From UKL13-2 sp038236905 (GTDB taxonomy: Bacteria; Pseudomonadota; Gammaproteobacteria; Burkholderiales; Usitatibacteraceae), in assembly GCA_038236905.1 (NCBI GenBank), contig JBBRZG010000048.1, positions 1 through 23,834 on the forward strand: 23,834 nt of DNA. Reading direction: 5' to 3'. Shown piece after piece: positions 7,803 to 15,618 of this stretch. How positions within the stretch are numbered: the first letter of the stretch is position 1; the number at the start of each line of letters is the position of its first letter. The notes beneath the pieces were generated by a model, which did not search any database, was not told the origin of the DNA, and saw nothing but the letters and a program-made list of their open reading frames with translations. The translations under genes and the position numbers were made by a program.

Positions 7803-10800
7803 ATGCATGCGCCCGTGCCAGTCAGCAGCAACAAAGATCTTACGAATTTGAAATCGCGGTTAGGTCGGCATTGGCTGTCGAAGGTCGCGATCGGCGTCAT
7901 TGCGCTGACCATTGCCTTGGTACTGCTCATAACGTGGACGATGAATACGGTGCCGGGCCTGCGCGTGGCAGTCTCAATTGCCCAGCGTTTTGCGGGAGGC
8001 GTTCTGACTGTTGAAGGGCTTGACGGCAGGCTGTCCGGCCCGTTTAAAATCGCCAAGCTGCATTTCGAGTCTGCCACTCAGCGGGTGGATGCCACGGATA
8101 TAGCAGTGGATTGGCAATTACGGGCAACATTTTCCCGAAAAGTTATCATCGATTCAATGCGCATTGCGAGCTTGACGATAGCGACCAAGCCTGGCGGCGA
8201 TCTGGCAAAAATTCCGGCAGATTTGACCCTGCCGGTGCCGTTGGAAATCGCCTCGCTTCATCTTGATCGCCTGCAGGTGGTGGCCTGGGAAGCCGCAGCA
8301 GGCTTGGCACCGGTGGCATTGGCAGAGGTCAGGGATATTCAAGCACGCCTCACAAGCGATGGGCGATTTCATAAAATTGCGGATGCATCGTTCACAACGG
8401 TGGCGGGTAGGGTGGCGGCGGGCGGGATGATGGATGGTGCGGCACCATTCAAGTTGGCGGCGTCGGTAAAGCTTAGCGGTGCTCGCGATGACAAGGCATA
8501 TACGATTAGTGCTGACGCGGGTGGAACAATTGATGCCATTGTCGTTACCGCAAAAGCCGATGGCTGGAATCTTGCGGGCGATGGCAACATAAAACTGACG
8601 CCGTTTTCGCGGGTGCCGGTTCAAAGTGCATCGATCAACATGGGCGAAATCAACCCGGCGGTATTCAGCAGCGGTGCGCCAAAAGCTGCGCTAACGCTAC
8701 GCGCCAATCTGGTGTCAGAGTTGACTGTCAAAAATATTGTCGGCAATGCTTCTGCCGATGCAACTCGAGCTGCAAACGCTGGTGCCAGCGTCGTCAACAA
8801 TACAAGCGCTGCTATTGGCTTCAGTGAGTGGGTTCTGACCGGGCCGATTGACATCACCAACCGAAGCCCGTCGGCATTTGATCAGGGGGGCATTCCGATA
8901 ACGTCCTTGCATGCCAATGCCGAGTGGAAAAATAATGCGCTGACCCTGCGCGATCTATCAGTAACGAATGGCTCTGGTGCACCAACTTTGACCGGTACTG
9001 CAAGTCTTCGCAATCGCGTGGTCAGCGCTGAATTGAACGTGAACAATCTCGATCCCCGCCATTGGCTATCGACCCTAAAATCAACCCAGCTTACGGGCGG
9101 GCTTACCTTGATGGCAAGCGAAACGACCCAATCCATCAATGCAAAATTGCAGGAACCGGGCAATAAAATCGCGCCTTGGCGCGGTGAATTAATCGCGGCC
9201 CATCAGGATGGCGAAATAGAAATCAAGGCCGTCAACCTGCTCGCAGGCAACGCATCACTCAAAGCCAAAGGTCATTTAAGCCTGATAAAAAATCGTGCGT
9301 TTAGCCTGGGTGGTGAGCTTGGCGATTTCGATCCGTCTCGATTTGCAGATTTTCCTCGCGCCAAGCTCAATGCGGGCTTCAACGCCTCCGGCGAGTTGGG
9401 GGCTCGGCTGGGGCCAGAGTTGAGGATCGAGTCGAGGACCGAGTTGAGGACCGAGTTGAGGACCGAGTTGAGGCCCGAGTTGAGCGCAAATATTAAATTT
9501 GATTTGCATGACAGCGTCGTCATGGCGAAAGACGGTGCACAAGCGCTGGCGGGACGCGGCGATATTCGGTTCACGCCATCACATCTGGCACATGTTGAAG
9601 TCATGCTCGACCTGGCCGGAAATCGACTCGATGCGAATGGCGCATGGGGCAGAGCAGATGACAAGTTGAAATTTATAATCGCGGCACCGAGACTGGACGC
9701 GCTTGGATTTGGCATAAGCGGCAAAGTCGATGCGAAAGGCGAGCTGGCCGGGACCATGGCAGCACCGACCGGCGAGATAAACGCGAGCGCGGCGTCATTG
9801 AATATAGGGTCAGGAATCTTGATCGAACAAGCAGCGCTTGATGTAAAGCTGAGCCCGAAGCTCACCACAACAAGCACCAAGCAGACGACCAACGAAAATC
9901 AAGAATTGACCGGCGCGTTGGAAGGCGCACTCAAAATAATTGGCGTGAAACGCAGACCAACATCCCCGACGGGCGCGGCACCGGTAATGCTGGCTGAGCG
10001 AATAGATGCCAATCTTAGTGGCACGCGCGCAGCACACACGTTGCGATTAGTCGCCAAGGTATCAGAAGGCGAGACGGCCGAAATTGGGTTTGCGGGTGGG
10101 TTAACCTTGAGCCCGGTTGCAGTTGTATCGCCGACCGCACGAGCTGTATCAGCTTCAGCATCAGCATCAGCACCGGATTGGCAAGGTACTCTGGATCAGT
10201 TGACGATCCATTCCCGATTTGCCAATTTAGCGCTCTCGCGTGCCGCCCCGCTAGCACTATCCTGGCAATCTGCACACGAGCAATTCAAGCTCGGCATGGC
10301 GGAGCTGCGATCAACCTCGGCGATTGGCAAATCCTTAAATGCGAACACCGCTAATCCGTCTGAATTTTCCATGTCCGACACGCCCGCGGCGCGCATCCGT
10401 TTTATCGAGACCGAATGGACGCCGATGGGTTGGCGTCTGCGCGGCGATGTCAGCGGTTTGCAACTCACGAACGGTCTGCAGTTGAGCGCACTACGCGCGA
10501 ACAAAGAACCCGGCGACGGCAATGTGATCAATGCGAGCGCGAAATCGCGTAACGCCGAAGCATTAAAGCTTATGCTGGGTGCGGATTGGGATCTGCGTGC
10601 CACCGACCATCTTAACGGCAGCCTGCGCGTGTTCCGTGAGTCAGGCGATTTACAACTGCCAGGTGACAGCGCGATCAAGCCGGGATTGACTGAACTCGAA
10701 ATAAAACTCACCGCGGTGCAAGACAAGGTGTCAGCGACCTTGCTGGCCAAAGGCGAGAAATTTGGCTCGCTTAGCGGCCGCGGCGCATTTGAATTACAGC

Positions 10801-12260
10801 GTGTGCCGAACAAACAGAGCACAGACAGCACTGGCAATACCGGCGCTACGCCTGGATTCTGGCAGCTGGCAAAGTCGAAGCCTATTGAGTTGAACGCAAG
10901 CGCAGATATGGCGTCAATTTCTTGGTTGGGCCCGCTGATCGACCCTGCGTTACAGCTAACCGGCAAGCTGCGTGGCGAACTGAATGTGAAGGGCACTGGG
11001 GCATCACCCGTTGCGATTGGCTCACTGCGCGGGTCAGACATTACCGCCGCCTGGCCTGACGAAGGTTTCAAATTGTCCGATGGATTGGTGGCGATCGATT
11101 TTGTTGATAACCGCGCGACGCTCAGCCAGTTTAGCTTTCGCGCCGATCCTAGCGTGCGTCCGCGCGAAGGCCGTATTGATTTCACTGAGCTCAAGGCCAC
11201 GCCGGGAACCTTGACGGGGAGCGGGGAATTGGCGCTTGCCGATGGCAAGGGCGTATTTAAATTCAAAGCTGACAAACTTGCCCTGATTCAGCGCGCCAAT
11301 CGCTGGCTGATGTTGAGCGGTGAAACCACCGTCAATACCGCTTGGGATGCGGTCGGCGTGGTGGGGAAATTGCGTGCCGATGCTGGATACTTTGAACTCG
11401 CGAGCGCAGCACCTCCGCGATTGTCGGATGATGTCGTGGTGCGAGGACGCGCGCTGCCGGCTGACAAAGCAGTGCGATTCAGTGTGGATATTGACGCCGA
11501 CTTGGGCAACCAGCTTTATTTCAATGGTCGCGGACTGAGCACCCGCTTGGCGGGCGCGCTCAGCTTGCGAGCACAACCGAAGAGTGCATTGCGAGTGCTG
11601 GGGTCGGTGCGTGCGGTCGGTGGCACTTTTGATGCCTATGGCCAGTATCTTACGATCGAGCGGGGCATCTTGAATTTTCAGGGGCCTATCGAGACCGCAG
11701 GGCTCAATGTGTTGGCTTTGCGCAAGGGGCTGGCGGTGGAAGCGGGCGTGGAAATTACCGGGTCGGTGGCCGAGCCGCGCGTGCGTTTGGTGTCAGAACC
11801 CAATGTGCCTGATACCGAAAAACTTTCGTGGATTGTAGTGGGGCGGGGCCAGGATCAGGCGGGCAGCAGTGACTCTGCATTATTGCTATCAGCAGCGACC
11901 GCAATTCTTGGTGGGTCGTCTGACAGTCTGCCCCGCCAGATTGCGCAGGGTCTGGGTTTCGATCAGTTGACGGTAAGCTCCGGTAGCCTCGGCGGCAACC
12001 AGAGTGGCCTGCCTACGACGACCGCGGCAGGCTTGACGTCAAGCTCGGGTAGTGGCGGGAACGCGGCGAATCTCAATTCTCAGATTGTGACGCTCGGCAA
12101 ACGGTTGTCAGCGAACGCATATGTATCCTATGAGCAAAGCTTGACAGGCGCATCGAGCGTGCTGAAATTGACCTATAACCTATCGCGACGAATTTCGATT
12201 ATTGGTCGCGCCGGCACGGACAATTCGATTGATCTAAGCTACACGTTCTCGTTTGATTAA
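7803..12260 (+). CDS. tamB: TamB, inner-membrane-anchored periplasm-spanning protein
   Basis: This 1485-aa AsmA-like protein is expected to span the periplasm as a long beta-taco groove and dock on TamA. ATG 7803, 4 nt after the tamA stop, is preferred; GTG 7752 in the same frame would overlap tamA. A cytoplasmic N-terminus is followed by one membrane segment (about residues 25-47). The TamB entry sequence comes next, with GGVLTVEGLDGRLSGPF, and then about 1100 residues of repetitive beta structure. The conserved C-terminal TamB (DUF490) domain contains GTFDAYGQYLTIERGILNFQ and PDTEKLSWIVVGRG. The last strands, YNLSRRISIIGRAG to DLSYTFSFD, resemble a barrel-type end. Unusual are the ELRT tandem repeat at residues 539-561 and an Ala/Ser run near 10147, both consistent with loops tolerant of length change. 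It is larger than E. coli TamB (1259 aa). sixA follows after 37 nt. Confidence 0.94.
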   Translation: MHAPVPVSSNKDLTNLKSRLGRHWLSKVAIGVIALTIALVLLITWTMNTVPGLRVAVSIAQRFAGGVLTVEGLDGRLSGPFKIAKLHFESATQRVDATDIAVDWQLRATFSRKVIIDSMRIASLTIATKPGGDLAKIPADLTLPVPLEIASLHLDRLQVVAWEAAAGLAPVALAEVRDIQARLTSDGRFHKIADASFTTVAGRVAAGGMMDGAAPFKLAASVKLSGARDDKAYTISADAGGTIDAIVVTAKADGWNLAGDGNIKLTPFSRVPVQSASINMGEINPAVFSSGAPKAALTLRANLVSELTVKNIVGNASADATRAANAGASVVNNTSAAIGFSEWVLTGPIDITNRSPSAFDQGGIPITSLHANAEWKNNALTLRDLSVTNGSGAPTLTGTASLRNRVVSAELNVNNLDPRHWLSTLKSTQLTGGLTLMASETTQSINAKLQEPGNKIAPWRGELIAAHQDGEIEIKAVNLLAGNASLKAKGHLSLIKNRAFSLGGELGDFDPSRFADFPRAKLNAGFNASGELGARLGPELRIESRTELRTELRTELRPELSANIKFDLHDSVVMAKDGAQALAGRGDIRFTPSHLAHVEVMLDLAGNRLDANGAWGRADDKLKFIIAAPRLDALGFGISGKVDAKGELAGTMAAPTGEINASAASLNIGSGILIEQAALDVKLSPKLTTTSTKQTTNENQELTGALEGALKIIGVKRRPTSPTGAAPVMLAERIDANLSGTRAAHTLRLVAKVSEGETAEIGFAGGLTLSPVAVVSPTARAVSASASASAPDWQGTLDQLTIHSRFANLALSRAAPLALSWQSAHEQFKLGMAELRSTSAIGKSLNANTANPSEFSMSDTPAARIRFIETEWTPMGWRLRGDVSGLQLTNGLQLSALRANKEPGDGNVINASAKSRNAEALKLMLGADWDLRATDHLNGSLRVFRESGDLQLPGDSAIKPGLTELEIKLTAVQDKVSATLLAKGEKFGSLSGRGAFELQRVPNKQSTDSTGNTGATPGFWQLAKSKPIELNASADMASISWLGPLIDPALQLTGKLRGELNVKGTGASPVAIGSLRGSDITAAWPDEGFKLSDGLVAIDFVDNRATLSQFSFRADPSVRPREGRIDFTELKATPGTLTGSGELALADGKGVFKFKADKLALIQRANRWLMLSGETTVNTAWDAVGVVGKLRADAGYFELASAAPPRLSDDVVVRGRALPADKAVRFSVDIDADLGNQLYFNGRGLSTRLAGALSLRAQPKSALRVLGSVRAVGGTFDAYGQYLTIERGILNFQGPIETAGLNVLALRKGLAVEAGVEITGSVAEPRVRLVSEPNVPDTEKLSWIVVGRGQDQAGSSDSALLLSAATAILGGSSDSLPRQIAQGLGFDQLTVSSGSLGGNQSGLPTTTAAGLTSSSGSGGNAANLNSQIVTLGKRLSANAYVSYEQSLTGASSVLKLTYNLSRRISIIGRAGTDNSIDLSYTFSFD
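9417..9485 (+). repeat. 12-bp in-frame tandem repeat inside tamB
   Basis: Five and three-quarter copies of GAGTTGAGGACC lie head to tail: units at 9417, 9429, 9441, 9453, 9465 and a 9-nt partial at 9477. Two central copies are identical; the others differ by one or two bases. Because the unit is four codons long, it encodes E-L-R-T repeats (residues 539-561) without disturbing the frame. Confidence 0.95.
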
Positions 12261-12297
12261 TTATTATTCATTTGTGGTTTGGTAAGGACGTATTCAC

Positions 12298-12765
12298 ATG
12301 CAAATTATTTTATGGCGACACGCCGAAGCAGAGGATTTGGCACCCACTGACTTAGCCCGAAACCTGACGCTCAAAGGTCGTAAGCAGGCCGAGTCAATGG
12401 CTGCCTGGCTGAGAAAGCAGTTGCACGATGATTTCGGCAGTTGGCGGGTGATTGCGAGTCCCGCAACACGCGCGCAACAGACAGCAGCCGCCTTGCAGAT
12501 GAAATTTGAAACGGTCGACAGCATCGCGCCTGATGCCTCACCTGAATCAGTGTTCAGTGCGGCACGTTGGCCTGATTCCACTTTCAACGTTATCGTGATC
12601 GGTCATCAACCTACGCTCGGCATGGTGGCGGCCCGTTTGATGAATGGCGTAGACGGCTATGTCGCGGTAAAGAAAGGGGCTACGTGGTGGTTTGAGACGC
12701 GCGAACGCAATGGGCGCGTGGAAACAGTAATGAAAGCGATGACCACGCCGGAATCATTTGCTTAG
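12298..12765 (+). CDS. sixA: SixA, phosphohistidine phosphatase
   Basis: This 155-aa cytoplasmic protein is close to the 161 aa of E. coli SixA, which removes phosphate from histidine in phosphotransfer proteins (the ArcB HPt domain, and the nitrogen-related PTS protein NPr). The histidine-phosphatase signature is at the N-terminus: LWRHAEAED, with Arg7 and His8, the nucleophile. It is followed by LTLKGRKQAESMAAWL, then SPATRAQQTA, then VIGHQPTLG with the second catalytic His103. Its short form, without an acid-rich insertion, is the SixA rather than phosphoglycerate-mutase type. A TAAGGA Shine-Dalgarno precedes ATG 12298. The gene lies 37 nt after tamB and may be read through from it. The partner protein in this organism is unknown; the histidine kinase gene nearby encodes no HPt domain. 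Confidence 0.9.
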   Translation: MQIILWRHAEAEDLAPTDLARNLTLKGRKQAESMAAWLRKQLHDDFGSWRVIASPATRAQQTAAALQMKFETVDSIAPDASPESVFSAARWPDSTFNVIVIGHQPTLGMVAARLMNGVDGYVAVKKGATWWFETRERNGRVETVMKAMTTPESFA

Positions 12766-12820
12766 CCTAAACGCTTATGCCCTTGGCAAAATCTAAAATT
12801 AAAATTTGGGCTATTAATTC

Positions 12821-13648
12821 ATGACGCACAGCCGCCTGAAGCAAGAATTACGAATTACTCAATGGCGATCCAATTTGTCCGAGTGCATCGGGGCAGGCAT
12901 GACCGGTCTCGCTTTTCTTCTGGTCTCGATTGTCTCGGGTGACGCGCTTTCGCAATCGTCGGAAACTGGACCTCACCCCGCACCAGCCACCAACTCGGCG
13001 CGAGATCCCACCAGCTTTAAGCTCACGCCATCATGGTATCGCTCGGATGAGGGCAGCCGCGCAGGCGATATTAACCTTAGAGCGAACACGGAGACCCAGA
13101 CGGCATGGCTGGGATACTACCGGGACAAAACGGGTTTTGCACAAACTCGAACGGGTTATGAAAATAGGCTCGATAGCGGATGGCTGCGAGCTGTGTTTTC
13201 TATGCAAATTGCGAGCGGCGGATTTGTTGGTGGATCGGTAACATCGGAGGTCGGTGGCGATACATTTGGGCTTGTCGGATTTGGCCGGACCAATCTGCGT
13301 GACTATTACAACCTCAATTTTGATCCAAATGATGCTATTACGCTCGGCGTCGGAAGCCGCGCTATTCGTGACACCGAACTTACTTTTTTTCATCTCTGGG
13401 ATGACCGGTTACATACGCATCAGCGCGTGACCCATGCGATGGTTAGGCGAAAATTGCCGCATGATCAGCGCTTGACGCTGGATGTCTCGCGTAAAAGCGG
13501 ATTGACGACCGATGACAACTTCGTGCGTGGTTATGCCGCCACGTTAACGTATGATTTTGGCCACTATTTTTTGCGCTTTGCGCGTGACCAATATGTGAAT
13601 TTTTCGCCCAATTCGCAGTTACGAATTTCTCTGGGAGCGCGGTTTTAA
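12821..13648 (+). CDS. Putative outer-membrane beta-barrel protein, function unknown
   Basis: I cannot name this 275-aa protein. The N-terminus has a hydrophobic export segment (about residues 25-45, GLAFLLVSIVSGDALSQ), then a short Pro/Ser linker. The rest consists of alternating polar/aromatic beta strands separated by short turns, for example TAWLGYYRDKTGFAQTRTGY, then YAATLTYDFGHYFLRFAR, ending LRISLGARF. The terminal Phe is the usual signal for BAM-dependent insertion, so a barrel of about 10-12 strands is likely. ATG 12821 has no clear Shine-Dalgarno; ATG 12899, preceded by GGGGCAGG, is possible but leaves an uncharged signal peptide. It is preceded by AT-rich sequence 55 nt after sixA and followed 53 nt later by the histidine kinase gene. 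This position suggests a link to envelope sensing, but that is inference. Confidence 0.75.
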   Translation: MTHSRLKQELRITQWRSNLSECIGAGMTGLAFLLVSIVSGDALSQSSETGPHPAPATNSARDPTSFKLTPSWYRSDEGSRAGDINLRANTETQTAWLGYYRDKTGFAQTRTGYENRLDSGWLRAVFSMQIASGGFVGGSVTSEVGGDTFGLVGFGRTNLRDYYNLNFDPNDAITLGVGSRAIRDTELTFFHLWDDRLHTHQRVTHAMVRRKLPHDQRLTLDVSRKSGLTTDDNFVRGYAATLTYDFGHYFLRFARDQYVNFSPNSQLRISLGARF

Positions 13649-13667
13649 ACGTTATAAGACGTTTAAA
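13644..13667. promoter_or_regulatory. 24-bp inverted repeat at the barrel/kinase junction
   Basis: TTTAAACGT (13644-13652) and ACGTTTAAA (13659-13667) form perfect 9-bp arms around TATAAG. The left arm includes the stop codon of the barrel gene, and the centre lies about 46 nt before the kinase GTG. No T-run follows, and the arms are AT-rich, so an operator or processing hairpin is more likely than a terminator. Confidence 0.5.
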
Positions 13668-13701
13668 CAGCCGCCCACCACATCGAGTCAAGATCGCGAA
13701 C

Positions 13702-14796
13702 GTGAAAAGTACGCGCCAAAGAGCGGCAGATTGGTTGCAGCACAATATCAGCGGGGTACCCACCCAAAAGCGAAGTCGCGCGGTGCTGATTATCGTCACG
13801 CTCATGGTTGTTATCGGCCTCTCAGATTACGCGACCGGTATTAATGTCTCGTTGCTGCTGTTCTATCTGATCCCGGTCACCTTGGCGATTGCCTGGCTTG
13901 GTTGGCGATCCGCGGTTCTGGTTGCCATTGGCAGCGAGTTACTTCGCTTAATCGGAGACTTTTTTGCCAACGGCGGAAACGATTTGCCGACGTGGAATTG
14001 GTGGAATGCAATAGGCTCATTGCCTGTTTTCTTGATACTGATCTGGATACTCAATGAATTTTTTTCATTGAATCGGCAGCTTGAGCAACGGGTCAAAGAT
14101 CGCACTGCGGCGTTGGTGGATGCGGCCAATACCCGGCGGCAGCTCGAAAAAGAATTGCTGGCCGTAGGTTCGCGGGAACGCAATTTGATTGGTCACGAAC
14201 TCCATGACGAAATCTGTCAACATCTGGTCGGCACGGCGCTGGCCGCACAAGTGCTTGCCCAGCGATTAAATGAAAAAAATAACGCGCTTGCTGCCAATGC
14301 GGAAAATATTGTTTCGCTGCTGGAAGAGGGCGCGGACAAAACGCGCAAGTTAGCACACGGTTTACTGCTATCTGAACTTGAGCCGGAAAAATTAGCGGAT
14401 AAATTATCTGAGATCGCAGATCAGGCCAGCCACGATGGCGTTCATTGTCGCTTTACCCAAGTTGGCGATACCTTGGTTCGTGATGCGGGCACCGCGGCAC
14501 ATTTGTTTCGAATCGCCCACGAAGCCCTGCGCAATGCGCTGAAACATGCAGCCCCACGACACATCGATATTTCACTGGTGGGCTCAGTAGCCGCAATTGA
14601 ACTGATTATTCATGACGACGGCATCGGCATGTTGATAGATTCAATGCAAGTTGCCACTGAAAAGTCGGGCATGGGGCTGCGAATCATGTCAAATAGGGCG
14701 GCGTTTATCGGTGGCACGCTAAGCATTCATTCTGGCGATGAACAGCGCGGCACCACCATTACTTGCAGGCTTCCGCGTTCTCAGGCGACAGCATGA
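13702..14796 (+). CDS. Membrane sensor histidine kinase (HisKA_3, NarL/DesK class)
   Basis: This is a 364-aa inner-membrane kinase starting at GTG 13702; no strong Shine-Dalgarno or better in-frame start is present. Four membrane segments are visible at about residues 27-46, 49-67, 69-88 and 104-121. They include LSDYATGINVSLLLFYLIP, a sensor module seen before kinase or GGDEF domains in other proteobacteria and of unknown ligand. There is almost no periplasmic loop, so the signal may be sensed within the membrane. A coiled coil (about 122-157) leads to the dimerisation/phosphoacceptor motif GHELHDEICQHLVG with His168. The HATPase_c domain follows with the N-box HEALRNALKHA, G1 DDGIGM and G2 SGMGLRIM. 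The stop overlaps the response regulator start (ATGA), so the pair is translated together. It probably acts on that regulator. Confidence 0.92.
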   Translation: MKSTRQRAADWLQHNISGVPTQKRSRAVLIIVTLMVVIGLSDYATGINVSLLLFYLIPVTLAIAWLGWRSAVLVAIGSELLRLIGDFFANGGNDLPTWNWWNAIGSLPVFLILIWILNEFFSLNRQLEQRVKDRTAALVDAANTRRQLEKELLAVGSRERNLIGHELHDEICQHLVGTALAAQVLAQRLNEKNNALAANAENIVSLLEEGADKTRKLAHGLLLSELEPEKLADKLSEIADQASHDGVHCRFTQVGDTLVRDAGTAAHLFRIAHEALRNALKHAAPRHIDISLVGSVAAIELIIHDDGIGMLIDSMQVATEKSGMGLRIMSNRAAFIGGTLSIHSGDEQRGTTITCRLPRSQATA

Positions 14797-15506
14797 TGTC
14801 GCGTCCTATCCGCGTTTTTATTGTTGATGATCATCCGCTGGTTCGCGAATGGCTGGGTAACTTACTCAGATTGGAAGATGACATCGAAGTGGTGGGCGAG
14901 GCGGATGAGCCGGACGCCGCCATGGCGGCTATCGCCGCTATGGTCGCCATGTCCGACCTAGCAGGGACGGCACCAGATGTCGTTGTGGTTGATTTGTCGC
15001 TCAAGCGGGGTTCAGGTCTAGACCTTATTAAAGCTATTTGTGCGAGGAGTGACAATCTTTTAAGGCAATCAGGCCGGCAAACCAGCATACGCCCGCTGGT
15101 GTTATCTATGCATGAAGAAGTCGGTGACGTCGAAAGAGCGCTCAATGCGGGTGCACGAGGCTATGTGATGAAACGCGAATCGACCAGCCAAATTGTCAAC
15201 GCTATACGCGAGGTTTACTCGGGCAAGATTTTTTTAGCGCCCGAGCTTGCCGCTCGGCTCGCTGAACGAGTTGATAGTTACGCGCAAGATCCTGCTGCGA
15301 GCCCGGATGTATTAAGTGACCGTGAATCAGAGGTATTTCGCCGTATCGGCATGGGGCAATCCACGCGGCGCATCGCAGAGGATTTAGGCGTGGGTCAAAA
15401 AACCATCCAGACCTATTGCGCTCGCATTAAAGAAAAACTGGGGCTAAATGATGTCTCCGAGCTTTTACGCAGCGCGGTGCAGGCGCACGAACGCGGGCGA
15501 CATTAA
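14793..15506 (+). CDS. NarL/FixJ-family response regulator
   Basis: This 237-aa DNA-binding regulator starts at ATG 14793, overlapping the kinase stop by 4 bases; the frame is open further upstream, but only inside the kinase gene. The receiver domain has the acidic pair Asp12-Asp13, phosphoacceptor Asp67 in VVVVDLSL, Ser105 in LSMHEE and Lys127 in GYVMK, so it should be phosphorylatable. The C-terminal LuxR-type HTH (about 172-234) reads LSDRESEVFRRIGMGQSTRR then LGVGQKTIQTYCARIKEKLG. Unusual is the receiver's length. An Ala/Met-rich stretch (AAMAAIAAMVAM) precedes beta-3, and a polar loop of about 10 extra residues (RSDNLLRQSGRQTS) precedes beta-4, making the domain some 18 residues longer than in NarL. 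The efflux operon starts 112 nt downstream and is the most obvious target. Confidence 0.94.
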   Translation: MMSRPIRVFIVDDHPLVREWLGNLLRLEDDIEVVGEADEPDAAMAAIAAMVAMSDLAGTAPDVVVVDLSLKRGSGLDLIKAICARSDNLLRQSGRQTSIRPLVLSMHEEVGDVERALNAGARGYVMKRESTSQIVNAIREVYSGKIFLAPELAARLAERVDSYAQDPAASPDVLSDRESEVFRRIGMGQSTRRIAEDLGVGQKTIQTYCARIKEKLGLNDVSELLRSAVQAHERGRH

Positions 15507-15553
15507 AAGGCACTGATACTGCTTTGCGGGCTGCAGCAGATTGAACCGCTGGT

Positions 15554-15572
15554 CTTACACTGATTTTGTAAG
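15554..15572. promoter_or_regulatory. Candidate operator dyad upstream of the efflux operon
   Basis: CTTACACTGATTTTGTAAG has perfect 6-bp arms, CTTACA and TGTAAG, with a 7-nt spacer. It lies 46 nt before the first efflux gene in the only non-coding gap (15507-15618) between regulator and pump. TTGAAC (15540-15545) just upstream could be a -35 element, but no good -10 is evident. A binding site for the adjacent regulator is plausible and unproven. Confidence 0.4.
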
Positions 15573-15618
15573 GTCTCGCCGGACATATTTTTGAGTTCGG
15601 GCCTGATAGTCTCAGCCC

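Noticed and set aside
9272..9892. Minus-strand open frame of 206 codons opposite tamB, including a repetitive LNSVLNSV stretch
   Set aside because: The repetition is only the reverse reading of the 12-bp tandem repeat in tamB.
10196..11275. Long open frame of 359 codons on the minus strand inside tamB
   Set aside because: It is exactly opposite a well-supported gene, is Ser/Arg/Pro-rich with no domain pattern, and is explained by the codon bias of tamB.
15519..15539. Hairpin CTGCT-N11-AGCAG after the response regulator as a terminator
   Set aside because: Short stem, long loop and no T-run; not enough to call termination before the efflux operon.
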